A stretch of 22,170 bases of DNA from a virus. The stretch covers positions 1 through 22,170 of the IMG/VR virus record IMGVR_UViG_3300048065_000794. The stretch is one strand, 5' to 3'. Numbering within the stretch: position 1 is the stretch's first letter; each line of letters begins with the position of its first letter. Below the pieces are notes generated by a model. That model was not told where the DNA came from. It made no database searches and saw only the letters and a list, made by a program, of their open reading frames with translations. This document shows, piece after piece, positions 1-5,032 of the stretch. The translations under genes and the position numbers were made by a program.

Positions 1-232
1 CATCGGCTGGCTTTGGTTAGCCGGTGGCCTCCATCCAATCCTCGTTTTCATTCCTCGTTTCCTCGTTCTCGTTCCTCGTTTATGCCCAACGTCCCTGGCC
101 ATCCTTCACCAGCTGGTGCCGCCAGCACCAGACTCCTGTGGTGGAAGCTCGGATCCTCGTTTCCTCGTAGGGAAATGTACCTTTTGCTTACCTGATTAAA
201 GAGCTGGGCACCAGTCGCCAGCTCAGGACTCA
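1..232 (+). repeat. Repeat island A (CTCGTT array plus CCAG/CTGG dyads)
   Basis: GC-rich stretch (about 57% in bases 1-180 by hand count, against about 27% in bases 241-300). CTCGTT occurs at 41, 54, 62, 68, 75 and 156, with a CTCGTA variant at 164. The dyad part holds a perfect 12-bp palindrome CACCAGCTGGTG (107-118), a 7-bp stem CTGGTGC/GCACCAG (113-119 with 125-131), CCAGCACCAG (122-131) and a stem GAGCTGG/CCAGCTC (201-207 with 218-224). Bases 1-26 form an 8-bp stem, CATCGGCT with AGCCGGTG, including one G-T pair. Several frames are open through this stretch, but none has a ribosome site or convincing protein character. I therefore call 1-265 non-coding, although an ORF end from upstream of the window cannot be excluded. 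Function unknown. Confidence 0.8.
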
Positions 233-265
233 CCTGCTGTTTAAAAATTTATTTGAAAATAGTTC

Positions 266-294
266 TTGACATTTATCCCATGAGGTCTTATCTA
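266..294 (+). promoter_or_regulatory. Promoter candidate upstream of the 92-aa gene
   Basis: A perfect -35 TTGACA (266-271) is followed 17 nt later by a weak -10, TATCTA (289-294). The block TTGACATTTATCCCAT recurs with one change at 1180-1195 before another gene, which supports a regulatory role. The -10 match is poor, so the block could be an operator rather than a sigma-70 promoter. Confidence 0.45.
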
Positions 295-331
295 TGTATG
301 CATGTGGATTATATATACGACAACAATTTAC

Positions 332-354
332 CTTGTGCTGTTATTCGGCACGGG
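332..354 (+). other. Leader hairpin before the 92-aa gene
   Basis: CTTGTGCTG and CGGCACGGG pair over 9 bp (three G-U pairs) around a TTATT loop. It lies in the presumed 5' leader, 20 nt before the Shine-Dalgarno sequence. There is no T tract, so it is not a standard terminator. It may affect mRNA stability or translation, or mean nothing. Confidence 0.35.
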
Positions 355-388
355 TATTATATCATTAAACTTTTAAAGGAGGACACAG

Positions 389-667
389 ATGGAAAAGGAC
401 AACATAGTCTTCTCGTGTAAGGAACATGGGAAAGATACTTATTTTAATATTAAGAAACTAGAGAAGCACAGAAAGATGCGTAGCTATGTTTACGTGTGGT
501 TTAAGTCAGATGGTCAAACCGAAAAGATGTGGGTAAGGATTACCTCTGGAGATAGGAAGAAAGGTCAAGGTAGACTCGACAACATGCCAACCGTCCTTGA
601 TCACCTAAAGCTAGGCGATAACATTCGGTTCAAGACTGACAAGGAGGGAATAACATGGGGACGGTAG
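389..667 (+). CDS. Small protein with DUF2314-like pattern
   Basis: A 92-aa soluble basic protein of unknown function. The second half carries Met-Trp-Val-Arg at residues 47-50, Gly-Arg-Leu-Asp-Asn-Met-Pro at 61-67 and Leu-Lys-Leu-Gly-Asp at 73-77. This order resembles the YegJ/DUF2314 type of domain, which has a WV strand, a G-x-L-x-N-x-P turn and an L-x-x-G-D strand. That comparison is from memory and not checked. The start is well supported: AAAGGAGG at 375-382 lies 6 nt before ATG. The next gene overlaps its end by 13 nt, so the two are probably translationally coupled. It follows repeat island A and its promoter, so it reads as the first gene of an accessory cassette. Confidence 0.85.
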   Translation: MEKDNIVFSCKEHGKDTYFNIKKLEKHRKMRSYVYVWFKSDGQTEKMWVRITSGDRKKGQGRLDNMPTVLDHLKLGDNIRFKTDKEGITWGR

Positions 668-1005
668 ACATAAAGCAATGGCTCGTTCTCGGTGAGAAAG
701 AAGAACGATTCTTAATTGAAGATATAGCTAACCACGGCTGCGAAGGAGGCATAGGTGGATTAATATACTATTGGGAAACTACAGAGTTTCATGATGAACA
801 TGAAAAAGAGATTTGGGACATCGTACAACGGTTTGCTGAAGATAGCGGTCAGACGATAATGGAGTACATAGCGGTGGTGGCGAAGGATGCCGGCTCACTG
901 GACCAACTAAGATGCAGCCTCGTTTGGCTTGCCGTTGAGTCGGTAGCGCAGGACCTACATGAAGAGCGCCAGGCACCAGCTGCAGGTGAAGCTGCGTGTT
1001 CGTAA
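655..1005 (+). CDS. HGC/LIYY-motif phage protein (DUF7222-like)
   Basis: A 116-aa protein. It shows His-Gly-Cys at 27-29, a Gly-rich turn, Leu-Ile-Tyr-Tyr at 36-39 followed by a Thr-x-Phe, and a Leu-x-Trp-x-Ala-x-Glu helix at 89-95. This layout recalls a phage-borne family of unknown function that I believe is listed as DUF7222; treat that label as unverified. AAGGAGG at 641-647 lies 7 nt before ATG. Two CTCGTT repeat copies (682 and 919) fall inside the gene, both read as Leu-Val. The last dozen residues (Gln-Ala-Pro-Ala-Ala-Gly and on) are encoded by repeat-island sequence containing GCACCAG, so the C-terminal tail may be a late addition. Confidence 0.8.
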   Translation: MGTVDIKQWLVLGEKEERFLIEDIANHGCEGGIGGLIYYWETTEFHDEHEKEIWDIVQRFAEDSGQTIMEYIAVVAKDAGSLDQLRCSLVWLAVESVAQDLHEERQAPAAGEAACS

Positions 1006-1138
1006 TTTTTATACTAATATTTGCCTGTATTCTTTGGCCTGAGCTCACCTCGTTCTCGTTCTGGATCGTAGTCTCGTTGGTGGTAATGGCCTTTCAGGGA
1101 GCTGGCCAGGCGATGCAGCCAGCACCAGTTCCTGCTGG
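973..1138 (+). repeat. Repeat island B (CTCGTT plus CCAG/CTGG dyads)
   Basis: Second island. GCACCAG at 973-979 overlaps a CAGCTG palindrome. CTCGTT lies at 1049, 1055 and 1073. An 8-bp palindrome CTGGCCAG is at 1102-1109, and CCAGCACCAGT (1119-1129) pairs its first six bases with TGCTGG at 1133-1138. Order and composition match island A: hexamers first, dyads second, then the TTGACATYTATCCCAT block and a gene. It overlaps the 3' end of the 116-aa gene and an open hydrophobic reading frame that starts at GTG 996. Confidence 0.8.
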
Positions 1139-1179
1139 ATCAGGGTACGAAGCTGTCTTACCTGTGGAAAAATTAATGT

Positions 1180-1207
1180 TTGACATCTATCCCATCTATG
1201 ATAAGTC
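1180..1207 (+). promoter_or_regulatory. Promoter/operator candidate before the MGLD-family gene
   Basis: TTGACA at 1180-1185 begins a 16-nt block that matches 266-281 at 15 positions. A good -10-like TATGAT (1197-1202) is only 11 nt downstream, too close for the usual spacing, and the 16-nt-spaced hexamer TAAGTC is weak. A small hairpin, TGATAA/TTATCA around GTCT, follows at 1199-1214. The conservation is clear; the promoter reading is less so. Confidence 0.4.
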
Positions 1208-1238
1208 TTTATCATTAACTAAAACAAAGGAGAAAAAA

Positions 1239-1661
1239 ATGGGACTAGATCAATTTGCACATTTGCGAGATCAAAAACCTGATTGGGAAAAGATCTATTC
1301 AGATGAACATGAGCCAAAGAAAGATGGATTTGTGTGGAGAAAACACGCAAGACTTCAGCAGTTCATGGCAGTCCAACACGCTAAACAAAACAAGCACCAA
1401 GTACATGAGGGAGACCTAGCACATCTCGGATTTAATGGTGGCGATGAACCTGTATTTATTACAGAGGAACTCGTGAAGGATTTAGCTGAAGCCATTCGCA
1501 CAGACTTCAAGAACTTTGTTGCAACAGATGGATTTTTCTGGGGGCAACAATTTCAAGAGGAAAGTGTGAAGGATAATAAAGAAATGGATTTAGAGTTTTT
1601 GCAATGGTGTCGTGACATGGTTGCAGAAAAAAAAGTGGCTATCTATCATTGTAGTTGGTAG
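1239..1661 (+). CDS. MGLD-family conserved phage protein
   Basis: A 140-aa protein. It begins Met-Gly-Leu-Asp, has Trp-Arg-Lys-His at 33-36, a Gly-Phe-Phe-Trp-Gly segment near 98-102, and ends with a Val-x-x-Tyr-x-x-Ser-Trp strand. This is the pattern of a phage family that starts MGLD, carries a WRK motif and a GFFFG motif, and ends in a Tyr/Ser-Trp strand. The family's function is not established as far as I know. I chose ATG 1239 because AAGGAG (1227-1232) sits 6 nt upstream. The frame is also open back to GTG 996, which would add 81 residues with two hydrophobic segments (see findings). It lies between islands B and C. Confidence 0.85.
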   Translation: MGLDQFAHLRDQKPDWEKIYSDEHEPKKDGFVWRKHARLQQFMAVQHAKQNKHQVHEGDLAHLGFNGGDEPVFITEELVKDLAEAIRTDFKNFVATDGFFWGQQFQEESVKDNKEMDLEFLQWCRDMVAEKKVAIYHCSW

Positions 1662-1677
1662 GTACTCACACTACGGG

Positions 1678-1788
1678 CGAGGTCTTTTGTCAGAGTAGCT
1701 CCTGTTTAGACCTCGTTTCTCGTTTGTCGTTTGGTCGGCAAACTTTTTTACTTAACTTACCAGTCCCAGCTGGGACTGGTGAAATTTC
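1678..1788 (+). repeat. Repeat island C with a perfect 22-bp palindrome
   Basis: An 8-bp inverted repeat, CGAGGTCT (1678-1685) and AGACCTCG (1708-1715), runs into CTCGTT copies at 1712 and 1719 plus a GTCGTT at 1726. Bases 1759-1780 are a perfect 22-bp palindrome with half-site ACCAGTCCCAG. Next to it lies the 8-bp palindrome GAAATTTC (1781-1788). The hexamer-then-dyad order matches the other islands. No promoter is obvious between this island and the next start at 1806. Confidence 0.8.
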
Positions 1789-1805
1789 AGGAAGGACAGG
1801 TGGAC

Positions 1806-1976
1806 ATGACAGATAAAGCTGACCAATGGATTTGGTTTAAAAATAAAAATGGAAAAACTTGTAAAATTAAGTTGAAGACTTTACTTACTCGTGTTAGTAA
1901 TTCTAATATTAACTATTACGCAACAAGGAGAGAAACCAATGGCACAACAAAACGAAGAACATTTAGAAGTAATTAG
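1806..1976 (+). CDS. Small hypothetical protein, 56 aa
   Basis: Unrecognised, basic, with a Trp-Ile-Trp-Phe segment near residues 8-11 and many Lys and Asn residues. AGGAAGGA (1789-1796) lies 9 nt before ATG 1806; the frame is open further upstream to GTG 1731, across the palindrome. The last 12 or so codons overlap the ribosome site and start of the next gene in another frame, so the C-terminus has low-complexity character (Arg, Thr, Asn). It could be a real short gene or a decayed one. Confidence 0.5.
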   Translation: MTDKADQWIWFKNKNGKTCKIKLKTLLTRVSNSNINYYATRRETNGTTKRRTFRSN

Positions 1977-2109
1977 TCGGAACAAAGCTAAAGCATTCGA
2001 AGAGCAGAAAGAAATGCGTGAGGAGTGTTCGGCATTCATTAGCACTTGCTCAACCTTTCATTTGCAGGAAATACACTCAGAGATCAAACGACTAAAGAAG
2101 AGGTATTAA
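1939..2109 (+). CDS. Small charged helical protein, 56 aa
   Basis: Unrecognised. The protein is rich in Glu, Lys and Arg, with heptad-like spacing that predicts mostly helix, and it has two Cys residues in the middle. AAGGAGAG just upstream of ATG 1939 decides this start over GTG 1891. It overlaps the preceding 56-aa gene by 38 nt. Its stop at 2107-2109 is followed within two bases by the ATG of a hydrophobic micro-ORF, and AAGAGG inside its own 3' end could serve that start. Confidence 0.65.
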   Translation: MAQQNEEHLEVISRNKAKAFEEQKEMREECSAFISTCSTFHLQEIHSEIKRLKKRY

Positions 2110-2110
2110 T

Positions 2111-2167
2111 ATGCTTATCCTCGTTATAGTCCTCGTTGTAACCTCGTTCCTCGTTATAGACCAATAA
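2111..2167 (+). CDS. Candidate 18-aa hydrophobic micropeptide inside repeat island D
   Basis: ATG 2111 opens an 18-codon frame ending at TAA 2165-2167. AAGAGG (2098-2103) is 7 nt upstream, a good distance for translation. The peptide is nearly all Leu, Val and Ile and ends Ile-Asp-Gln. Its Leu-Val pairs are written by the CTCGTT repeat (CTC GTT), using codons rare in the rest of the window. It could be a real membrane micropeptide or an accident of the repeat array. Confidence 0.35.
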   Translation: MLILVIVLVVTSFLVIDQ

Positions 2168-2207
2168 CAGCACCTGGCCAGCACCAGTACCAGATCCCAG
2201 CACCAGT
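2119..2207 (+). repeat. Repeat island D (CTCGTT x4 plus CCAGCACCAGT x2)
   Basis: CTCGTT at 2120, 2132, 2143 and 2150; the longer unit CCTCGTTATAG occurs twice (2119-2129 and 2149-2159). The dyad part contains CTGGCCAG and two copies of CCAGCACCAGT between about 2177 and 2207. It matches islands A-C in order of parts. A T-rich stretch and an extended -10 promoter follow. Confidence 0.8.
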
Positions 2208-2233
2208 TTTTGCGAAGGTCAAGTTATTTTTTT

Positions 2234-2262
2234 TTCGTGAAGTTTTAAAAATTTGCTATGAT
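2234..2262 (+). promoter_or_regulatory. Extended -10 promoter after island D
   Basis: TATGAT (2257-2262, one mismatch to TATAAT) is preceded by TGC, an extended -10 element. The hexamer at -35 spacing is poor, which is common with extended -10 promoters. It probably drives the two genes at 2417 and 2817 and gives a leader of about 145 nt. Confidence 0.5.
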
Positions 2263-2416
2263 GTCTAGGTCGCATGACAGGTCAAATCTTAATGTGTGTT
2301 GCTCTATGGAAGACTTTTTTTTATATAAAAAAGAATTTGCATTATCTTTTAAAATAAATTAGATTTAAGACAAATCTATATTTTATAGATTAACAATTAA
2401 CATAGGACAAATAACA
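2263..2416 (+). promoter_or_regulatory. Long AT-rich leader with two mutually exclusive hairpins
   Basis: No gene seen. TAGATTT/AAATCTA pair over 7 bp (2360-2366 with 2372-2378), and AATCTATA/TATAGATT pair over 8 bp (2373-2380 with 2384-2391). They share bases 2373-2378, so only one can form. At the DNA level this is three half-sites of one motif. A near-palindrome of T and A runs lies around 2311-2330. Confidence 0.4.
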
Positions 2417-2824
2417 ATGACAACACAACAACAAAAAGTCCAAGTCTTAGACAAAGGACAAAAACAAGTTTGTAATTCATTTATTGATCAATCATACTTG
2501 TTAAGTAAATATCAAACTTTAAAATCTGACACAAAAGAAATTGTGAATGAGTATTTTTTAAAGTTAAAACAAAACATAATCATATTATCTAACACTAGAT
2601 ATATTCAAAAGATTGAACGATCGCAAAGAAGATTTGATAGTAAATCTTTTATTGATTATATAACAGGCAAAGCAACAACTAATGAAAAGTTAAGTTATAA
2701 AGAAGTGTTAGCACAAATAAATTGCTTTTATAAACAAATAAAAGTTGTTGAGTTAAAACCCTTTGATGATAAGTTAGAGAGTGAAAAAAGAAAAACTAAC
2801 AAAGGAGTAAAAACAAATGCCTAA
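2417..2824 (+). CDS. Hypothetical protein, 135 aa
   Basis: Not recognised. It is rich in Lys, Gln, Asn and Ile, with no membrane segment or signal peptide, probably helical, and ends with a basic Lys-Arg-Lys-Thr-Asn stretch. AGGA about 9 nt before ATG 2417 supports the start. The next gene overlaps by 8 nt. Codon use is strongly AT-biased, unlike the five genes before it, which fits a module boundary near 2.2 kb. By position it could be a DNA-binding early protein or packaging helper; nothing in the sequence proves either. Confidence 0.75.
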   Translation: MTTQQQKVQVLDKGQKQVCNSFIDQSYLLSKYQTLKSDTKEIVNEYFLKLKQNIIILSNTRYIQKIERSQRRFDSKSFIDYITGKATTNEKLSYKEVLAQINCFYKQIKVVELKPFDDKLESEKRKTNKGVKTNA

Positions 2825-3119
2825 TAATAATGACAATAGCAACCTACCCTCAATGAGTGTTTTATCTCAAATGATACAGACGACTATGCAGAACAAAGGC
2901 ATAGATCAATCAAGAGTGCAATCACTATTGAACGAAGACGCAAATGGTAAAACACTTAACTATCAAATACTTTACAAGTTATTGGAAAGTGCAGTTGAGG
3001 AATTTATCTTAATCAACAATGGCAATCCTTTAGCTGATGACTTTAGAAATAGAGTATTAGATAAAATGTCTGATGTTGTTAATATGCTGACAGGCAACCA
3101 ACCACCAAACAATAGCTAA
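2817..3119 (+). CDS. Hypothetical protein upstream of terminase, 100 aa
   Basis: Not recognised. An Asn/Ser-rich N-terminal stretch is followed by helical segments with Met, Leu and Val at regular spacing, and the C-terminus is Pro/Asn-rich. AAAGGAG at about 2801 supports ATG 2817, which overlaps the preceding gene by 8 nt. It is the last gene before the large terminase and has the size of a small terminase subunit, but I see no helix-turn-helix signature, so that is only a positional suggestion. Confidence 0.75.
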   Translation: MPNNNDNSNLPSMSVLSQMIQTTMQNKGIDQSRVQSLLNEDANGKTLNYQILYKLLESAVEEFILINNGNPLADDFRNRVLDKMSDVVNMLTGNQPPNNS

Positions 3120-3129
3120 TCAATTCTGA

Positions 3130-3156
3130 TTGCGTGGCGACTAGATCGCCACGCAA
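3130..3156 (+). terminator. Strong 11-bp hairpin closing the early operon
   Basis: TTGCGTGGCGA (3130-3140) and TCGCCACGCAA (3146-3156) pair perfectly around CTAGA, 10 nt after the stop of the 100-aa gene. There is no T tract; the sequence that follows is C-rich. It may be a factor-dependent terminator, an mRNA 3'-end stabiliser, or a DNA site linked to packaging given its position before TerL. Confidence 0.45.
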
Positions 3157-3264
3157 CCCACCCTCACAACCTCAATAGAGGTACCAAGCCCACCAATTAC
3201 ACAGCTTTCCATATCCCGACCCCGACCCCCCTTTTTGCTTTATTATGGTACCTGACGCTTGCCC

Positions 3265-3292
3265 TTTACAATCAGAAACACACATGTATAAA
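3265..3292 (+). promoter_or_regulatory. Promoter of the terminase operon
   Basis: TTTACA (3265-3270), a 16-nt spacer and TATAAA (3287-3292); each hexamer matches the sigma-70 consensus at five of six. Transcription would begin near 3299, leaving only about 7 nt before ATG 3306. The same TTTAC(A/T)-N16-TATAAA arrangement recurs at 11213-11240. Between 3157 and 3264 there is C-rich sequence with two GGTACC sites and no gene. Confidence 0.65.
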
Positions 3293-3305
3293 CTATAAAA
3301 TACTT

Positions 3306-4772
3306 ATGAATCTAGACACATTAACCACTGATCAATTAAGAGATCGTGTAGAAAAAGCTTTTATTGAACACATTAAACTTTGTCAGGATAATTTTTTATA
3401 TTTTGTTCAGGCGGTTTGGCCAGATTTTATTTGTAGGAAAGCAAAAGAAAGAGAACAGTGGGGCCATCATCAACATATTGCTGATGAATTAACTTCTATT
3501 GCAAGAGGCTCAAAAGGGAGGCTCATTGTGAATATGCCACCCCGTCATACTAAATCTGAATTTGCATCTTTTTTGTATCCAGCTTGGTACATAGGGAAGT
3601 TTCCTAAGAAAAAAATTATGCAAGTTTCCCACAACGCAGAACTAGCAGGTAGATTCGGTAGCAAGGTAAGAAATTTAATTGATAGCCCAGAGTATAAACA
3701 GATCTTCGGAGATGTTAAACTTCGGGAAGATAGTAAAGCAAAAGGCAGGTGGGAGACTAACCATGGCGGTGAGTACTTTGCAGCGGGTGTTGGCGGTTCT
3801 ATCACAGGACGAGGGGCTGATTTGCTTATTATAGATGATCCTCATACCGAGCAGGATTCTTTATCGGATTCCGCTATGGAGAGAGCATATGATTGGTACA
3901 ACTCGGGACCCAGACAACGTTTACAACCAGGTGGTTCCATCTTGTTAGTAATGACTAGATGGGCTCAAGATGATTTAACAGGTAGATTGTTAAAAGGACA
4001 ATCTGAACCTAAAGCCGATAAATGGAAATTAATAGAGTTCCCTGCAATATTAAATTCAGGAAATCCTGTTTGGCCTGAGTATTGGAGCAAAGAAGAACTA
4101 GAAGCAGTTAAGGCATCTATTACTCCAAGAAACTGGAATGCACAATACATGCAGGACCCGGTGGCCGAAGAAGGAGCAATCATTAAAAGAGATTGGTGGA
4201 TCCCTTGGAAAGGAGAGGTTCCATCTCTAAAACATGTTATACAATCTTATGATACTGCATTTTCTAAAAAGGAAACTGCTGACTATAGTGCGATTACTAC
4301 GTGGGGTGTATTTGAACCTACAGAAGGAGACACTTGTTTAATTTTATTAGACGCTGAAAAAGGTCGTTGGGATTTTCCAGAATTAAAAGCAGTTGCTTTT
4401 GAAACTTTCAAATATTGGGAACCTGAGTCCGTTGTCGTTGAGGCTAAAGCATCTGGCCAATCTCTAATACAAGAATTAAGGCGTGCAGGGATTCCTGTAA
4501 TAGATTTTGTTCCATCAAAAGGAAAAGATAAACATTCTAGAGTAAATGCTTGCGCTCCTGTATTTGAGTCCCAAAACGTATATTTTCCAGACGGAGCCCA
4601 TTTTGCAGATGAAGTTATTGAAGAATGTGCAGCATTTCCTTTTGCTCAACACGATGACTATGTAGATTCTATGACCCAAGCTGTGTTAAGATACCGTCAG
4701 GGAAATTTCGTTTCAACATATTTAGATGAACCTGAAGGTATGAAGATCGAAAGAGATTATAAATATTATTAG
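3306..4772 (+). CDS. terL: Terminase large subunit
   Basis: 488 aa, the packaging motor that pumps phage DNA into the prohead at the portal and cuts the concatemer. The N-terminal ATPase shows the Walker A-type Met-Pro-Pro-Arg-His-Thr-Lys-Ser-Glu at 77-85 and Walker B Leu-Leu-Ile-Ile-Asp-Asp at 173-178. The C-terminal RNase H-like nuclease has Asp316 in Ser-Tyr-Asp-Thr-Ala, Glu379 in Val-Val-Val-Glu-Ala and the Asp-Asp-Tyr-Val-Asp cluster at 450-454. The length is normal for the family. There is no Shine-Dalgarno sequence before ATG and the predicted leader is about 7 nt, so translation is probably near-leaderless. The C-terminus (Lys-Ile-Glu-Arg-Asp-Tyr-x-Tyr-Tyr) resembles that of the 75-aa protein at 18770. 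Confidence 0.97.
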   Translation: MNLDTLTTDQLRDRVEKAFIEHIKLCQDNFLYFVQAVWPDFICRKAKEREQWGHHQHIADELTSIARGSKGRLIVNMPPRHTKSEFASFLYPAWYIGKFPKKKIMQVSHNAELAGRFGSKVRNLIDSPEYKQIFGDVKLREDSKAKGRWETNHGGEYFAAGVGGSITGRGADLLIIDDPHTEQDSLSDSAMERAYDWYNSGPRQRLQPGGSILLVMTRWAQDDLTGRLLKGQSEPKADKWKLIEFPAILNSGNPVWPEYWSKEELEAVKASITPRNWNAQYMQDPVAEEGAIIKRDWWIPWKGEVPSLKHVIQSYDTAFSKKETADYSAITTWGVFEPTEGDTCLILLDAEKGRWDFPELKAVAFETFKYWEPESVVVEAKASGQSLIQELRRAGIPVIDFVPSKGKDKHSRVNACAPVFESQNVYFPDGAHFADEVIEECAAFPFAQHDDYVDSMTQAVLRYRQGNFVSTYLDEPEGMKIERDYKYY

Positions 4773-4780
4773 GAGATACA

Positions 4781-5032
4781 ATGGCTAAAAAAAAATATCG
4801 TTTCTATGATTTAATTGAAGGAGAAAAAGATTATGGCAAACAAAAGTTTGCTAACGATCCTCACAAAGAAGCAAAAGAATTCTATCAAAATAGAAAAGAA
4901 CAAGCTAGTTTAAAAAATAGATTTACCACTGGTGGAGCAGCTGAATCATGTGGTTGTTCTTCTTGTATGGAAGACAGAGCAAGAGGTGGTGGAGCAGCAA
5001 TTAGTGGCACAGGATTTAAAGGTGTATTCTAA
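4781..5032 (+). CDS. Small protein with CGCxxC motif, 83 aa
   Basis: Unrecognised. The basic N-terminal half is followed by a Gly-rich second half containing Ser-Cys-Gly-Cys-Ser-Ser-Cys, a cluster that could bind metal or form disulfides. AGGAG lies 6 nt before ATG, and the stop shares one base with the next ATG (TAATG). The C-terminal Gly-Phe-Lys-Gly-Val-Phe codons hold the AAAGG that serves the next gene. Lying between terminase and portal it is probably a virion or assembly accessory. Confidence 0.85.
   Translation: MAKKKYRFYDLIEGEKDYGKQKFANDPHKEAKEFYQNRKEQASLKNRFTTGGAAESCGCSSCMEDRARGGGAAISGTGFKGVF

Noticed and set aside
107-118. Possible E. coli-type Chi site in CACCAGCTGGTG
   Set aside because: It has GCTGGTG on each strand but lacks the eighth base (GCTGGTGG); no exact Chi was seen and the host's Chi is unknown.
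13-233. Short frames on both strands of island A
   Set aside because: Both are low-complexity translations of the CTCGTT array with no ribosome site; GC-rich DNA has few stops by chance.
274-294. Lambda-type CI operator in TATCCC...TATC
   Set aside because: Only one half resembles the lambda operator; symmetry and spacing are wrong and no repressor gene is visible.
779-1048. Minus-strand frame of 89 codons over the 116-aa gene and island B
   Set aside because: It lies opposite a supported gene, its N-terminus lies in repeats and no ribosome site is seen.
41-2155. CRISPR array
   Set aside because: CTCGTT units are 6-7 nt with irregular short gaps, not repeats of 23-40 nt with unique spacers.
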